Assembly: GCF_036010505.1 (NCBI RefSeq)
Contig: NZ_CP108569.1
Coordinates: 4,506,001 to 4,570,000 of the forward strand
Length of the DNA: 64,000 bases
Source: Streptomyces sp. NBC_01197
GTDB lineage: Bacteria > Actinomycetota > Actinomycetes > Streptomycetales > Streptomycetaceae
Reading direction: 5' to 3'
Part shown: in pieces, positions 1 through 8,057 of the stretch
Layout: each line of letters starts with the position of its first letter
Position numbering within the stretch: the first letter of the stretch is position 1
Position numbers and translations under genes: made by a program
Notes under the pieces: model-generated
What the model was told of the DNA's origin: nothing
What the model saw: the letters and a program-made list of their open reading frames with translations, nothing else
Databases searched by the model: none

Positions 1-526
1 ACGCGGAACGCAGCAGCCGGGCGACGTCCTCACCGGGGCAGTCCGGGTTCTCCGCGCGGCGCAGCACCCGGCGGGCGTGATCGGCCGACCGGTCGGCCGC
101 ATACGTCCTCGCCACCGCGGGCGGCGGCGCCGACTGGAGCGCCGTCAGGATCCCGAGGTCGTCCTCCGGATCGTCGTCCGGGAACATCGCGGCGGCGTCC
201 GCCCCGCGAATCCGGGTCACGGCGAGTCTGGCCTCCGCCTCGCCCGGATACAGCTCGTACTGCGGGCCCGCCCCCGTACCCGTCTCGTACACCAGCTCCC
301 ACAGCGCCAGATCGGTGCCGTCGGCGAGGAGGAACGTGTGCCGGTACGTCTCTCGGTGCAGCCCGGCGCCCGAGCTGTGGTGCGAGGAGTGCAGCGCTGT
401 GCTGTGCGCCAGCGCGGAGCCGAGCCGCTCGACGGTGGCATCGGGCAGCTCGAAAGCGTTCAGTGCGCGGCCGAGGAGTCGCGCGAGGTGCTCCTCGGTC
501 GTCTCATGCGAATGGCTCAAGGTCAC
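1..526 (-). CDS. DUF6227 family protein (partial)
   Basis: Function unknown. The minus-strand reading frame is open to the left edge, so the 3' end is missing. The visible product opens with SHSHETTEEHLARLLGRALN, continues with LPDATVERLGSALAHSTALH and a HRETYRHTFLLADG segment, then an acidic patch MFPDDDPEDDLG. I recognise this pattern from the Streptomyces DUF6227 proteins, which have no known activity. Two in-frame starts compete: GTG at 526 and TTG at 520. GGAG at 529-526 sits 5 nt before the TTG, which favours 520. The usual longer DUF6227 N-terminus is not seen. The gene appears monocistronic and diverges from nothing obvious; a hairpin at 591-612 lies upstream. Confidence 0.6.
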   Translation of the reverse strand, partial: MTLSHSHETTEEHLARLLGRALNAFELPDATVERLGSALAHSTALHSSHHSSGAGLHRETYRHTFLLADGTDLALWELVYETGTGAGPQYELYPGEAEARLAVTRIRGADAAAMFPDDDPEDDLGILTALQSAPPPAVARTYAADRSADHARRVLRRAENPDCPGEDVARLLRSA

Positions 527-590
527 TCCAGGCCGTCGCGGCAAGTCATGAGGTCGGAACTCAACGTAGCCCCTGGGTCTGACAACGTGG

Positions 591-612
591 CCTTCGTTCG
601 GCAAAACGAAGG
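591..612. terminator. Hairpin between the DUF6227 and P1 peptidase genes
   Basis: CCTTCGTT (591-598) and AACGAAGG (605-612) are perfect inverted 8-bp arms around a 6-nt loop. It lies downstream of the minus-strand peptidase gene (stop at 678) and upstream of the DUF6227 start, so it could be a terminator for the former or an operator for the latter. There is no T-run. Confidence 0.4.
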
Positions 613-677
613 GGGCGTGTGGAAAATTCCCGGGCGCCCCACCAACTCACGTGTCCGGTAAGTCAGTAGATGCTGTG

Positions 678-1847
678 TCAGGTCCGGTCGGTTTCCGCCC
701 CTGCCCCGTACAGGTCGCGGTGGGCCGGGAACCATCCGCCCGGGCCCTCCACCGACTCCGCCGCCCGGACGGCGCGGACCACGGCCCGGCTCAGCGCGTC
801 GGCGCCCGCGGCCAGCACTTCGTTGAGGACGCTCAGGTCGGGGCGATGCCCTGTGCCGGTGGCAAGTGCGAAGACGGTATCGCCGTCGTGCAGGAGATGG
901 ACGGGCCGCACGGCACGCGCAAGGCCGTCGTGTGCGGTTCCGGCCAGCTTCTGCGCCTGGGCGCGGGTGAGTTCGGCGTCGGTGGCCACGACGGCGATGG
1001 TGGTGTTCAGCGGGGGGCGCGCATTGCGCTCGCGCGCCAGAGCCAGTTGCCGCTGCGCCGCCTCGTGGACGGCCGCTGAGGGGTATTCGGGCCGGCCCAG
1101 GCCGTACTCGCCGTAGAGCACACCCGTCAGCGGATCGACCGGTGAGCCCACCGCGTTGACCACGGCGAGGGCGCCCACGGTGACGCCGGACGCGAGCGTG
1201 ATGCTCGCCGAGCCGACGCCGCCCTTGAGCCCGCCGGCCACCGCGCCCGTACCGGCGCCGACGCTGCCCTGTTCGACCGGCGTGCCCGGCGCCGTGTCCG
1301 CCGCGGCTTCCACGGCCGCGCGTCCGGTCGACGCGTCCGGCCTGGCCCGCCAGTCGCCGCCGCGGCCCAGATCGAAGACACACGCGGCGGGGACGACCGG
1401 TACTACCTGGGCGGGGTCGGGCCCGACCTGGAAACCGCGGCCCTGTTCCTCCAGCCAGGCCATCACGCCCGCAGCGGAGTCCAGCCCGTACGCGCTGCCG
1501 CCCGTCAGTACGACGGCGTCCACGCGCTGCACCAGATTGCGTGGATCGAGGGCGTCCGTCTCCCGGGTGCCGGGGCCGCCGCCGCGTACGTCCACGGCGG
1601 CGACCGCGCCGCCGGGCGGAGCCAGGACGACAGTGGTGCCACTCAGCGCACGCTCACCGGGGACCCGCGCGTGCCCGACCCGCAGCCCGTCCACGTCGGT
1701 GAGCGAGTCCGAGCCTGAGTCCGGGGGTGACTGGTCGGGGTCCGAGTCCGAGCCGATGCCGGGGGATGGGCGTGCGGGTGTGGTGTGCGAGCCGGCTGTA
1801 CGGGCCGTGTCCACGCGGCGCTCTGACTGGCGGTCTGCTGCGGTCAT
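678..1847 (-). CDS. P1 family (DmpA/NylC-like) Ntn peptidase
   Basis: Member of the P1/S58 family (L-aminopeptidase/D-esterase, beta-peptidyl aminopeptidase, nylon hydrolase NylC). These enzymes are made as inactive precursors that cut themselves to expose an N-terminal nucleophile. The family opening LTDVDGLRVGHARV, the GGSAYGLDSAAGVM helix start, and the GSVGAGTGAVAGG and KGGVGSAS glycine motifs are all present. The likely autocleavage site is Asn281-Thr282 in ARPPLNTTIAVVATD, matching Asn266/Thr267 of NylC. At 389 aa it carries a roughly 45-residue acidic N-terminal extension not typical of the family. I chose ATG 1847, just behind a G-rich stretch; ATG 1856 adds three residues. The natural substrate cannot be predicted. 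Stands alone, divergent from the duplicated small gene. Confidence 0.85.
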   Translation of the reverse strand: MTAADRQSERRVDTARTAGSHTTPARPSPGIGSDSDPDQSPPDSGSDSLTDVDGLRVGHARVPGERALSGTTVVLAPPGGAVAAVDVRGGGPGTRETDALDPRNLVQRVDAVVLTGGSAYGLDSAAGVMAWLEEQGRGFQVGPDPAQVVPVVPAACVFDLGRGGDWRARPDASTGRAAVEAAADTAPGTPVEQGSVGAGTGAVAGGLKGGVGSASITLASGVTVGALAVVNAVGSPVDPLTGVLYGEYGLGRPEYPSAAVHEAAQRQLALARERNARPPLNTTIAVVATDAELTRAQAQKLAGTAHDGLARAVRPVHLLHDGDTVFALATGTGHRPDLSVLNEVLAAGADALSRAVVRAVRAAESVEGPGGWFPAHRDLYGAGAETDRT

Positions 1848-1953
1848 GCCCCCCATGGGACCACTGCTGCCTGTGCTGCACCCCCGGCAGCCCCTTCCCC
1901 TCCCAGGCCCCGGCTCCGGCTCCGGCTCCCGGCCGAGCCCCATTGCCTCCCGC

Positions 1954-2233
1954 ATGTGGCGCAGGCCCTGGGGGGCAGGCGGAGCGGTACGGCGGCCGGG
2001 CGCCGTACCCTTGCCGTATGAGCACTGCCCCCGCTTCCGGCGCCGCCCCCCGTGACGACGAGGACCGCGACTCCGCGACCCCCTCCGGCGCGGGATGTGG
2101 CGCAGGCCCTGGGGGGCAGGCGGAGCGGTACGGCGGCCGGGCGCCGTACCCTTGCCGTATGAGCACTGCCCCCGCTTCCGGCGCCGCCCCCCGTGACGAC
2201 GAGGACCGCGACTCCGCGACCCCCTCCGGCGCG
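1954..2233. repeat. Tandem direct duplication, 139 bp identical, 141-bp period
   Basis: Positions 1954-2092 are repeated exactly at 2095-2233, with two bases (GG) between the copies. Each copy contains the -10-like element, the ATG and the first 25 codons of the small gene that ends at 2434. The period is 47 codons, so the frame is kept through both copies. Perfect identity suggests a recent event. Confidence 0.95.
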
Positions 2234-2434
2234 ACGCCGCCGGAGTCCGGGCCGAAGCCCACCACCACCCCTACGCCGGTGTCCAAGCCGGTGTCCAAGC
2301 TGGTCTTCGACGATCCGCTCGACCAGCAGTCCCCGGACGATACGGACCACGGCTGGGGCGACCAGTCGTCCGCCGGGAGCAGCGCATCGGATCTGGCCCG
2401 CTTCCTCGACGAGAAGCCGCCGCACCACATCTGA
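2018..2434 (+). CDS. Small hydrophilic protein with duplicated N-terminus
   Basis: Function unknown. Because of the tandem duplication there are two equivalent starts: ATG 2018 (138 aa) and ATG 2159 (91 aa). The 91-aa form is probably the ancestral product: a disordered, Pro/Asp-rich N-terminus, then KLVFDDPLDQQSPDD and a conserved-looking tail SASDLARFLDEKPPHHI. The longer form inserts 22 residues (GCGAGPGGQAERYGGRAPYPCR) read from what was upstream DNA, followed by a second copy of the original N-terminus. No ribosome-binding site is seen before either ATG. TACCCT ends 6 nt before each ATG (2006-2011 and 2147-2152), which fits leaderless transcription from both copies. Divergent from the P1 peptidase gene. 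No domain recognised. Confidence 0.6.
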   Translation: MSTAPASGAAPRDDEDRDSATPSGAGCGAGPGGQAERYGGRAPYPCRMSTAPASGAAPRDDEDRDSATPSGATPPESGPKPTTTPTPVSKPVSKLVFDDPLDQQSPDDTDHGWGDQSSAGSSASDLARFLDEKPPHHI

Positions 2435-2475
2435 CCCGCACCTGGCGCCAGGGATCGTGGACTCAGCACCCGCAT

Positions 2476-3198
2476 TCAGCACAGGGTGACCTCCAGTTTC
2501 GACGTGGCTCCGGCCGCCGCCAGCGCGGTCGCCGTCGAGCGGGGCACAGCGAGAACGACGAGGGCTCCGGTCTCGGGGGAGGCATCGCCGCCCGTGTCGC
2601 CCGCATCCGGCACGTCGGCCACCCGGACGCCCGTAGCGACCACCCGCGCCACCCGCGGCCTTCCCGGCGGACCGGACCCCACCGAAGCGCCGTCGGGTGC
2701 GGTGTCACCGGCTGTGGCGTCATCGATCGCGATGACATCGACGTGGTCGCCCGGGGCCAGCAGCCGCACGGTCGCCGCGTCGGCAATCCGTACCGGAGCG
2801 GACACCGGAGCTGGGCGGTCCGAGGCCGCAGGGGCGCCCGGCGCGCGGGCCCGCACCTCCGCCGCACCGTCCGACCCGGCACCGGCCCGGGGCTCTACCC
2901 TGGCGGGCGCGTCGGCCCGGACCCCGGCCGGGGGCTCCGCGCCCCCCGCATCGCGTGGCGCCCAGGCGGCCAGGGCCGCAGCCGCGAGAACCAGCCCCGC
3001 CACCACCGTCCGGCGCCATCGCCCCAGAGCTCGCCGAATACGGTGCCGTCCCGGGTGCACCCGCAGCGGGGCGAACGGCGGCACTCCGCGCGGCTCGGGC
3101 GCGGACACGACCGGTACGGGCATGGGGATCATGGCAACCACCGCCTGGTGAAGAGGAGTCTGGGCGAGCTCCTCCCACGATCCGGCGTTCCGCGACAT
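2476..3198 (-). CDS. SAF/CpaB-like membrane-anchored protein
   Basis: Resembles RcpC/CpaB-type proteins, which in Flp pilus systems are periplasmic assembly factors built on SAF-like domains. The N-terminal 60 residues are cytoplasmic and basic. One membrane segment follows at about residues 64-80 (VVAGLVLAAAALAAWA). A low-complexity Ala/Pro linker leads to the motif TVRLLAPGDHVDVIAID near residue 165, typical of the CpaB second half, and then an extracellular C-terminal domain ending in KLEVTLC. No pilus genes are nearby, so a role in pilus assembly is not supported by context. The start is uncertain: ATG 3198 has only a close AGG, while an internal ATG (VAMIPMP) is preceded by AGGCGG. Confidence 0.6.
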   Translation of the reverse strand: MSRNAGSWEELAQTPLHQAVVAMIPMPVPVVSAPEPRGVPPFAPLRVHPGRHRIRRALGRWRRTVVAGLVLAAAALAAWAPRDAGGAEPPAGVRADAPARVEPRAGAGSDGAAEVRARAPGAPAASDRPAPVSAPVRIADAATVRLLAPGDHVDVIAIDDATAGDTAPDGASVGSGPPGRPRVARVVATGVRVADVPDAGDTGGDASPETGALVVLAVPRSTATALAAAGATSKLEVTLC

Positions 3199-3345
3199 CC
3201 TGCTGAGAGCTGTGGACTACTCGCGAGTTGTGGACAACCCACTCACCCCCGCGGCCTTCCCCAGGTCATTCCGCCCCCCGCATCAGCCGCCGGTCCCGCA
3301 GCGCCCACCCCACCCGACAGCGCCCGTCCCGCAGCGCCCACCCCC

Positions 3346-4239
3346 TCAGGGCAGCTTGATCCCCGGGTCGACTCCGTCCAGCGCACGCGCACAGTGGCAC
3401 TCATCCGACTGCTCCGCAGGCAGCCCGGCCACCGCGTCGAAGAGCACCGTGCGCAGCCGGTCCACATTGGCGGCGAAAACCATCAGCACCTCGTCGTGGG
3501 AGACGCCATCTCCTGCCTCGGCCCCCGCGTCCAGATCCGTGACCAGCGTCATCGACGTGTAGCAGAGCCCCAGTTCGCGGGCGAGGGCTGCTTCCGGGTG
3601 CCCGGTCATGCCCACCACGGACCAGCCCATCGCCGCATGCCAGCGCGATTCGGCCCTGGTCGAGAACCGCGGCCCCTCGATGACGACCAGAGTCCCGCCG
3701 TCCACCGGCTCCCACTCCCGCCCGCGCGCCGCCGCGAGGGCGGCCTTGCGGCCGACACGGCAGTACGGGTCGGCCAGCGATACATGCACCACGTTCGGAA
3801 TGCTGCCGTCCGGCAGCGCCTGGCCGTCGTAGTACGTCTGCGGGCGCGCCTTCGTACGGTCCACCATCTGGTCCGGTACGAGCAGCGTCCCCGGCCCGTA
3901 CTCCGGCCGCAGCCCGCCGACCGCGCACGGGCCGAGCACCTGCCGTACACCCACGGACCGCAACGCCCAGATGTTCGCCCGGTAGTTGATGAGGTGCGGG
4001 GGCAGATGGTGGCCGCGCCCGTGCCGGGGGAGGAACGCCACCCGGCGCCCGGCGATCTCACCGAGGAAGAGGGAGTCGCTCGGCTTCCCGTACGGGGTGT
4101 CCACCGCGACCTCGGTCACGTCCTCCAGGAAGGAGTAGAAGCCGGAGCCGCCGATGACCCCGATGTCCGCTGTGGGGACCGCGGTGTCTCCCGCGGTTGC
4201 CTGGTCTGCCGAGTTCGCCACATTCACCATGCCGGTCAC
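3346..4239 (-). CDS. mtnP: S-methyl-5'-thioadenosine phosphorylase
   Basis: Phosphorolyses methylthioadenosine, a by-product of polyamine and SAM metabolism, to adenine and methylthioribose-1-phosphate. The product (297 aa from ATG 4239; an inner Met, MVNVAN, is possible) has the family-2 nucleoside phosphorylase motifs: GVIGGSGFY near residue 28, FLPRHGRGH, NYRANIWALRSVGV, VPDQMVDRT, and VVIEGPRFSTRAES. The last motif is of the MTAP type, not the purine nucleoside phosphorylase type. Two aspartates in VTDLDAG, which bind the adenine amino group in MTAPs, are present, arguing against a thioinosine-specific enzyme. MTGHPEA replaces the more common MT.xPEA. No methionine-salvage genes are adjacent. 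Confidence 0.88.
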   Translation of the reverse strand: MTGMVNVANSADQATAGDTAVPTADIGVIGGSGFYSFLEDVTEVAVDTPYGKPSDSLFLGEIAGRRVAFLPRHGRGHHLPPHLINYRANIWALRSVGVRQVLGPCAVGGLRPEYGPGTLLVPDQMVDRTKARPQTYYDGQALPDGSIPNVVHVSLADPYCRVGRKAALAAARGREWEPVDGGTLVVIEGPRFSTRAESRWHAAMGWSVVGMTGHPEAALARELGLCYTSMTLVTDLDAGAEAGDGVSHDEVLMVFAANVDRLRTVLFDAVAGLPAEQSDECHCARALDGVDPGIKLP

Positions 4240-4320
4240 ACTATCCGGGGCTCCGGACGCGCCCCGGACACACCGAAAGCCCCACCGTCGGACGACGGCG
4301 GGGCTTCCGGGAAACCGGTA

Positions 4321-4710
4321 TCAGGCGGCCGAGCTGCCGCTGGAGGAGCTGCTCGACGACGATGCCGACGATGCCGAGCCGGCCGACTTCGAGGCTCCCG
4401 CCTTCGCGTCGGAACCCGAGGAGCCGGACGAACTCGAAGAACCGGACGACCCCGAAGAGCCCGAGGACGAATCCGACGAGGACGACGACGAACCGGCGGG
4501 CTTGGAGGACGCCGCCGTGCTGCTCGACGAGGAGCCACGGCTGTCGTTCCGGTAGAAACCCGAGCCCTTGAAGACAATGCCGACCGCCGAGAACACCTTC
4601 TTCAGGCGTCCATCACAGCTTGGGCATACGGTCAGGGCGTCATCGGTGAACTTCTGCACCGCCTCGAGGCCCTCGCTGCATTCGGTGCACTGATACTGAT
4701 AGGTCGGCAC
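4321..4710 (-). CDS. FmdB-type zinc ribbon protein with Ser-rich tail (Ruc-like)
   Basis: The first 55 residues form an FmdB-type zinc ribbon: MPTYQYQCTECSEGLEAVQ, then TVCPSCDGRLKKVFS, giving two CxxC pairs, and FKGSGFYRND. The remaining 75 residues are almost only Ser, Gly and Ala, surely disordered. This layout matches the mycobacterial protein Ruc (Rv0991c), a redox-regulated chaperone made of a zinc-binding FmdB domain plus a disordered region and controlled by HrcA. A CIRCE operator lies 10-36 bp upstream here too, which supports the same role: a heat-shock chaperone activated when oxidation releases zinc. Starts at GTG 4710 behind AGGAGGAG. Chaperone activity is inferred, not shown by the sequence. 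Confidence 0.82.
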   Translation of the reverse strand: MPTYQYQCTECSEGLEAVQKFTDDALTVCPSCDGRLKKVFSAVGIVFKGSGFYRNDSRGSSSSSTAASSKPAGSSSSSSDSSSGSSGSSGSSSSSGSSGSDAKAGASKSAGSASSASSSSSSSSGSSAA

Positions 4711-4719
4711 TTGCTCCTC

Positions 4720-4746
4720 CTGGCACTCTCACTCAGTGAGTGCTAA
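4720..4746. promoter_or_regulatory. CIRCE element (HrcA operator)
   Basis: On the plus strand the right arm GAGTGCTAA (4738-4746) is a perfect match to the CIRCE arm. The left arm CTGGCACTC (4720-4728) matches 7 of 9. The spacer is exactly 9 bp. CIRCE is bound by the heat-shock repressor HrcA. It sits just upstream of the FmdB-like gene (start 4710), where it would cover the transcription start. Confidence 0.85.
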
Positions 4747-4776
4747 CGACGTTCTATAGTGACGTATTCCGCTGGA

Positions 4777-6108
4777 TCAGTCCACTGAGACCGGCACTCG
4801 GTGACCGATCCCACGCCCTGTGCCGCGCTTGAAGCCGCGGCCGGCGTCCCGCCCGGTGTCGTTTTCGGAGCCCTGCTCCGCCCCCGGTCCCGCGTCGCGC
4901 GGCGTCAGCCGCGACCGCAGGGCCAGCAGTGTGAGCAGCGCCAGTACGGTCCCGCCCATCGGCACCAGGAACCCGGCGCTTGAGCTGAACGCGTCGGTCA
5001 GCTCGCCCGCCACCGAGACGGCCGCGGCCTGTCCCAGTGCCACCGAACCGGTCAGCCAGGTGAAGGCCTCGGTACGAGCCGAAGTCGGCACCAGGGTGTC
5101 CACCAGGGTGTATCCGCTGATCAGCGCGGGTGCGATGCAGAGTCCGACCAGCAGTCCCAGTCCCGCGATGAGCGGCACCGTGTGCATCGCCCAGAGTCCG
5201 GACGCGGTGACGGCCAGCGCGGTGTACGCGATCAGCAGCCGGGACTTCGGGGCGATCTTCCAGGCGACGGCGCCGCAGACGATGCCCGCGAGCATGTTGC
5301 CCGCGGCGAAGACCCCGTACAGCACACCGTTCACACCGGGCTGGCCGATCTCCTCGGCGAAGGCGGTCAGCGAGACCTGCATGCCGCCGAAGACCGCGCC
5401 GATCCCCAGGAACGCCACGGCGAGCACCCGTACGCCGGGCACCGACAGGGCGGAGACATGCCGCTCGGAGGTGTGGCCGTTGTCACGTACGCGGACGGCG
5501 GGCTGGGTCCGGCGCTGCGCAGCGAAGACGAGGCCGCCGATCATGGTCAGCGCGGCTTCGGTGATCAGCCCGGCCGCCGGGTGGATCCCGGTGCACAGCG
5601 CGGTCGTCAGCACCGGGCCGATGACGAAGGTGAACTCGTCCGTCACCGATTCGAAGGCGGCGGCCGTCGACATGAGGGGCGAGCCCTCCAGCTTCGCGGC
5701 CCAGCGGGCCCGGACCATCGGGCCGACCTGCGGTACCGAAGCACCGGTCGGCACAGCGGCGATGAACAGCGCCCACAGCGGGGCGCCCGCCAGCGCGAGC
5801 ACCGTCAGGGTGATCACCGAAGCGGCGTGCACGAGGACACCGGGGAACAGCACGGCGCGCTGGCCGAGCCGGTCGGCGAGCTTGCCGCTCTGCGGCGCGA
5901 ACAGCGCCATGGAGACACCGGTCACAGCGGCGACGATGCCGGCGTTGCCGTACGACCCCGTCGTGTGCTGCACCAGCAGAACAATGCCGATGGTCAGCAT
6001 CGCGAAGGGCTGCCGCGCGGCGAAACCGGGCAGCAGGAACGTCCATGCGCCAGGTGTGCGCAACAACTGCCCGTACCCCGGACGGGTCTCGGAGACCGTG
6101 GACACCAC
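4777..6108 (-). CDS. MFS transporter
   Basis: Major facilitator superfamily protein of 443 aa with about 12 hydrophobic segments. The family loop between helices 2 and 3 is visible as GKLADRLGQRAVLFPGV. N-terminal sequence YGQLLRTPGAWTFLLPGFAARQPFAM and the absence of any long cytoplasmic domain are typical of actinobacterial drug/metabolite exporters, but the substrate is unknown. The reading frame is open to 6345; I chose GTG 6108 (VVSTVSETRPG) because AAAGG lies 7 nt upstream and the extra residues are Arg-rich and unlike a transporter N-terminus. The C-terminal 40 residues are hydrophilic and Gly/Arg rich. Confidence 0.8.
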   Translation of the reverse strand: MVSTVSETRPGYGQLLRTPGAWTFLLPGFAARQPFAMLTIGIVLLVQHTTGSYGNAGIVAAVTGVSMALFAPQSGKLADRLGQRAVLFPGVLVHAASVITLTVLALAGAPLWALFIAAVPTGASVPQVGPMVRARWAAKLEGSPLMSTAAAFESVTDEFTFVIGPVLTTALCTGIHPAAGLITEAALTMIGGLVFAAQRRTQPAVRVRDNGHTSERHVSALSVPGVRVLAVAFLGIGAVFGGMQVSLTAFAEEIGQPGVNGVLYGVFAAGNMLAGIVCGAVAWKIAPKSRLLIAYTALAVTASGLWAMHTVPLIAGLGLLVGLCIAPALISGYTLVDTLVPTSARTEAFTWLTGSVALGQAAAVSVAGELTDAFSSSAGFLVPMGGTVLALLTLLALRSRLTPRDAGPGAEQGSENDTGRDAGRGFKRGTGRGIGHRVPVSVD

Positions 6109-6355
6109 GGCCTGGCCTTTCTGCCGCCTGGTAGCGCGCTCCCCTTGTCGTACGGGCATACGGAGGCATGCGTACGGGAGCTGCCGAGAGCTGTCCTCTT
6201 GCGCGGAACTGCGGTAGGCCGGGCCGTTTCGTCGTGCGGAACACCTGCGCGGATACCGCGCACGCACCGCGACGGTGGGTGCCTCGACCGCCATACGGTC
6301 GCGCCAGCTCTGCATCAGGCAGAGTTGGTCAATCAGGTCAATCAAGTCAATCGGG

Positions 6356-7867
6356 TCAAGCCGATCGGTTCATGGTACCGCTACTTGCGAGCCATCCCGC
6401 CAGCTTTCCGCCCTGGCCGATCGCCCGCAGCCGTGCCTCGGCCGCGTCGCGCACCGGATCGGTCGCCACCACCAGCAGCTCGTCCCCCCGCCGCAGCACC
6501 GTCGAGGGCTGCGGTACGAAGCTCGTGCCGTCCCGGACGACCAGGGTGACGGCGGCGCCCTTGGGCAGCCGCAGCTCGCCGACCTCGACGCCGTGCATCC
6601 GGGACTCCGAGGGGATCGCCACGGACAGCAGATGCCCGCGCAGCCGCTCCAGCGGCGCCGACTCGATGCCCAGGTCCGCCGCGGCGTCGGCGCCCTCGCC
6701 CAGGCTGAGCTTCCTGGCCAGCCAGGGGAGCGTTGGCCCCTGCACCAGGGTGTAGACGACGACGAGCACGAAGACGATGTTGAAGACCCGGGAGCTGCCG
6801 TCGATGCCGGACACCATCGGGATGGTCGCCAGGATGACGGGCACGGCTCCGCGCAGCCCGGCCCACGACATCAGGGTCTGCTCCTGCCACGGCACCCGGA
6901 ACGGCGCAAGGCTCAGTAGTACGGAGACCGGCCGCGCCACCATCGTCAGGACCAGGCCCACGATCACCGCGGGCCAGAAGTCGCTGCCCAGCTCGTGCGG
7001 GCTCACCAGCAGCCCGAGCAGGACGAACATCCCGATCTGGGCGATCCAGCCGAGCCCCTCGGCGAATCCGCGGGTGGCCGGCCAGTGCGGCAGCTTGGCG
7101 TTCCCCAGCAGCATCGCGGCGAGGTAGACGGCGAGGAATCCACTGCCGTGCGCGATGGCACCGGCCGCGTACGCCATGATCGCGATGGCCATCACGGCGA
7201 TCGGGTAGAGGCCGGAAGCGGGCAGCGCGACACGGCGCAGCCCCCACGATCCGAGCCAGCCGACGGCGAGGCCGATCGAGGCGCCGATCGCCAGCTCCAG
7301 GGCGATCTCGCCGATCAGTACGTACCAGTGGTCGACCGGCCCTGCCGTCGAGAACGCGATGACCAGGATCACCACCGGGGCGTCGTTGAAGCCGGACTCG
7401 GCCTCCAGTACACCCGTGATCCGGGCCGGCAGGGGCACCTTGCGCAGCACGGAGAAGACCGCGGCGGCGTCGGTGGACGACACCACGGCGCCGATGATCA
7501 GGGCCTGGCGCCATTCGAGGCCGACCAGGTAGTGCCCGCCGGCGGCGGTGATCCCGACGCTCACCGCGACGCCGACCGTCGACAGCACGACGGCCATCGG
7601 CAGGACCGGCCTGATCTCTTTCCACTTGGTGCCCAGGCCACCCTCGGTGAGGATCACGACCAGGGCGGCGTAGCCGATCACCTGCGTCATCTCGACGTTG
7701 TCGAACTTGACGTTGAAGATGCCGTCCTGGCCTATCGCCATCCCGATGCCGAGGTACAGCAGCAGGCTGGGGAGGCCGCTGCGCGACGAGATGCGCACGG
7801 CGGCCACGGCGATCAGCAGGACGAGCGAGCAGATGAGCAGGAGCTCGTTGAGATGGTGGACAGTCAG
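6356..7867 (-). CDS. CPA1-type K+(Na+)/H+ antiporter with C-terminal TrkA_C domain
   Basis: Cation/proton antiporter of 503 aa. The membrane part (residues 1-390) carries the family segments LGIGMAIGQDG, TEGGLGTKW, GAVVSSTDAAAVFSVL, ESGFNDAPVVILV (the SGFND aspartate is the ion-binding residue) and AGLRGAVPVILATIPM. A TrkA_C/RCK-C regulatory domain follows from about residue 410 (IPSESRMHGVEVGELRLP), as in NhaP2-like potassium/proton antiporters. The start looks unusual: the first helix (LTVHHLNELLLICSLVLLIA) can only be included if translation begins at CTG 7867, which has AAGGA 7 nt upstream. The first standard start, GTG 7807, would delete that helix. Likely role: K+ and pH homeostasis. 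Confidence 0.85.
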   Translation of the reverse strand: MTVHHLNELLLICSLVLLIAVAAVRISSRSGLPSLLLYLGIGMAIGQDGIFNVKFDNVEMTQVIGYAALVVILTEGGLGTKWKEIRPVLPMAVVLSTVGVAVSVGITAAGGHYLVGLEWRQALIIGAVVSSTDAAAVFSVLRKVPLPARITGVLEAESGFNDAPVVILVIAFSTAGPVDHWYVLIGEIALELAIGASIGLAVGWLGSWGLRRVALPASGLYPIAVMAIAIMAYAAGAIAHGSGFLAVYLAAMLLGNAKLPHWPATRGFAEGLGWIAQIGMFVLLGLLVSPHELGSDFWPAVIVGLVLTMVARPVSVLLSLAPFRVPWQEQTLMSWAGLRGAVPVILATIPMVSGIDGSSRVFNIVFVLVVVYTLVQGPTLPWLARKLSLGEGADAAADLGIESAPLERLRGHLLSVAIPSESRMHGVEVGELRLPKGAAVTLVVRDGTSFVPQPSTVLRRGDELLVVATDPVRDAAEARLRAIGQGGKLAGWLASSGTMNRSA

Positions 7868-8057
7868 TGGCCGTTCCTTCCCTCGTACACCTGCAGTTAC
7901 TTCGTTACCCTACCTAATCCTTGACGCTTCCTTGACGCTTCGCTTACGTGTGCGATGCCATCGGGGATACCGCGTCCTTAACGCACAGGCGCTGCGCCTA
8001 TGGTTGCTCCAGCGCTCCGTCGGACCTACAGACCACACTGCCCCTCGAAGGACAGCG

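Noticed and set aside
1905..1935. Short GGCTCC simple repeat
   Set aside because: Low-complexity GC-rich tract of a few units upstream of the P1 peptidase; no sign of function.
3346..4239. Methylthioinosine phosphorylase instead of MTAP
   Set aside because: The two Asp residues of VTDLDAG that recognise the adenine amino group are present; thioinosine-specific enzymes replace them.
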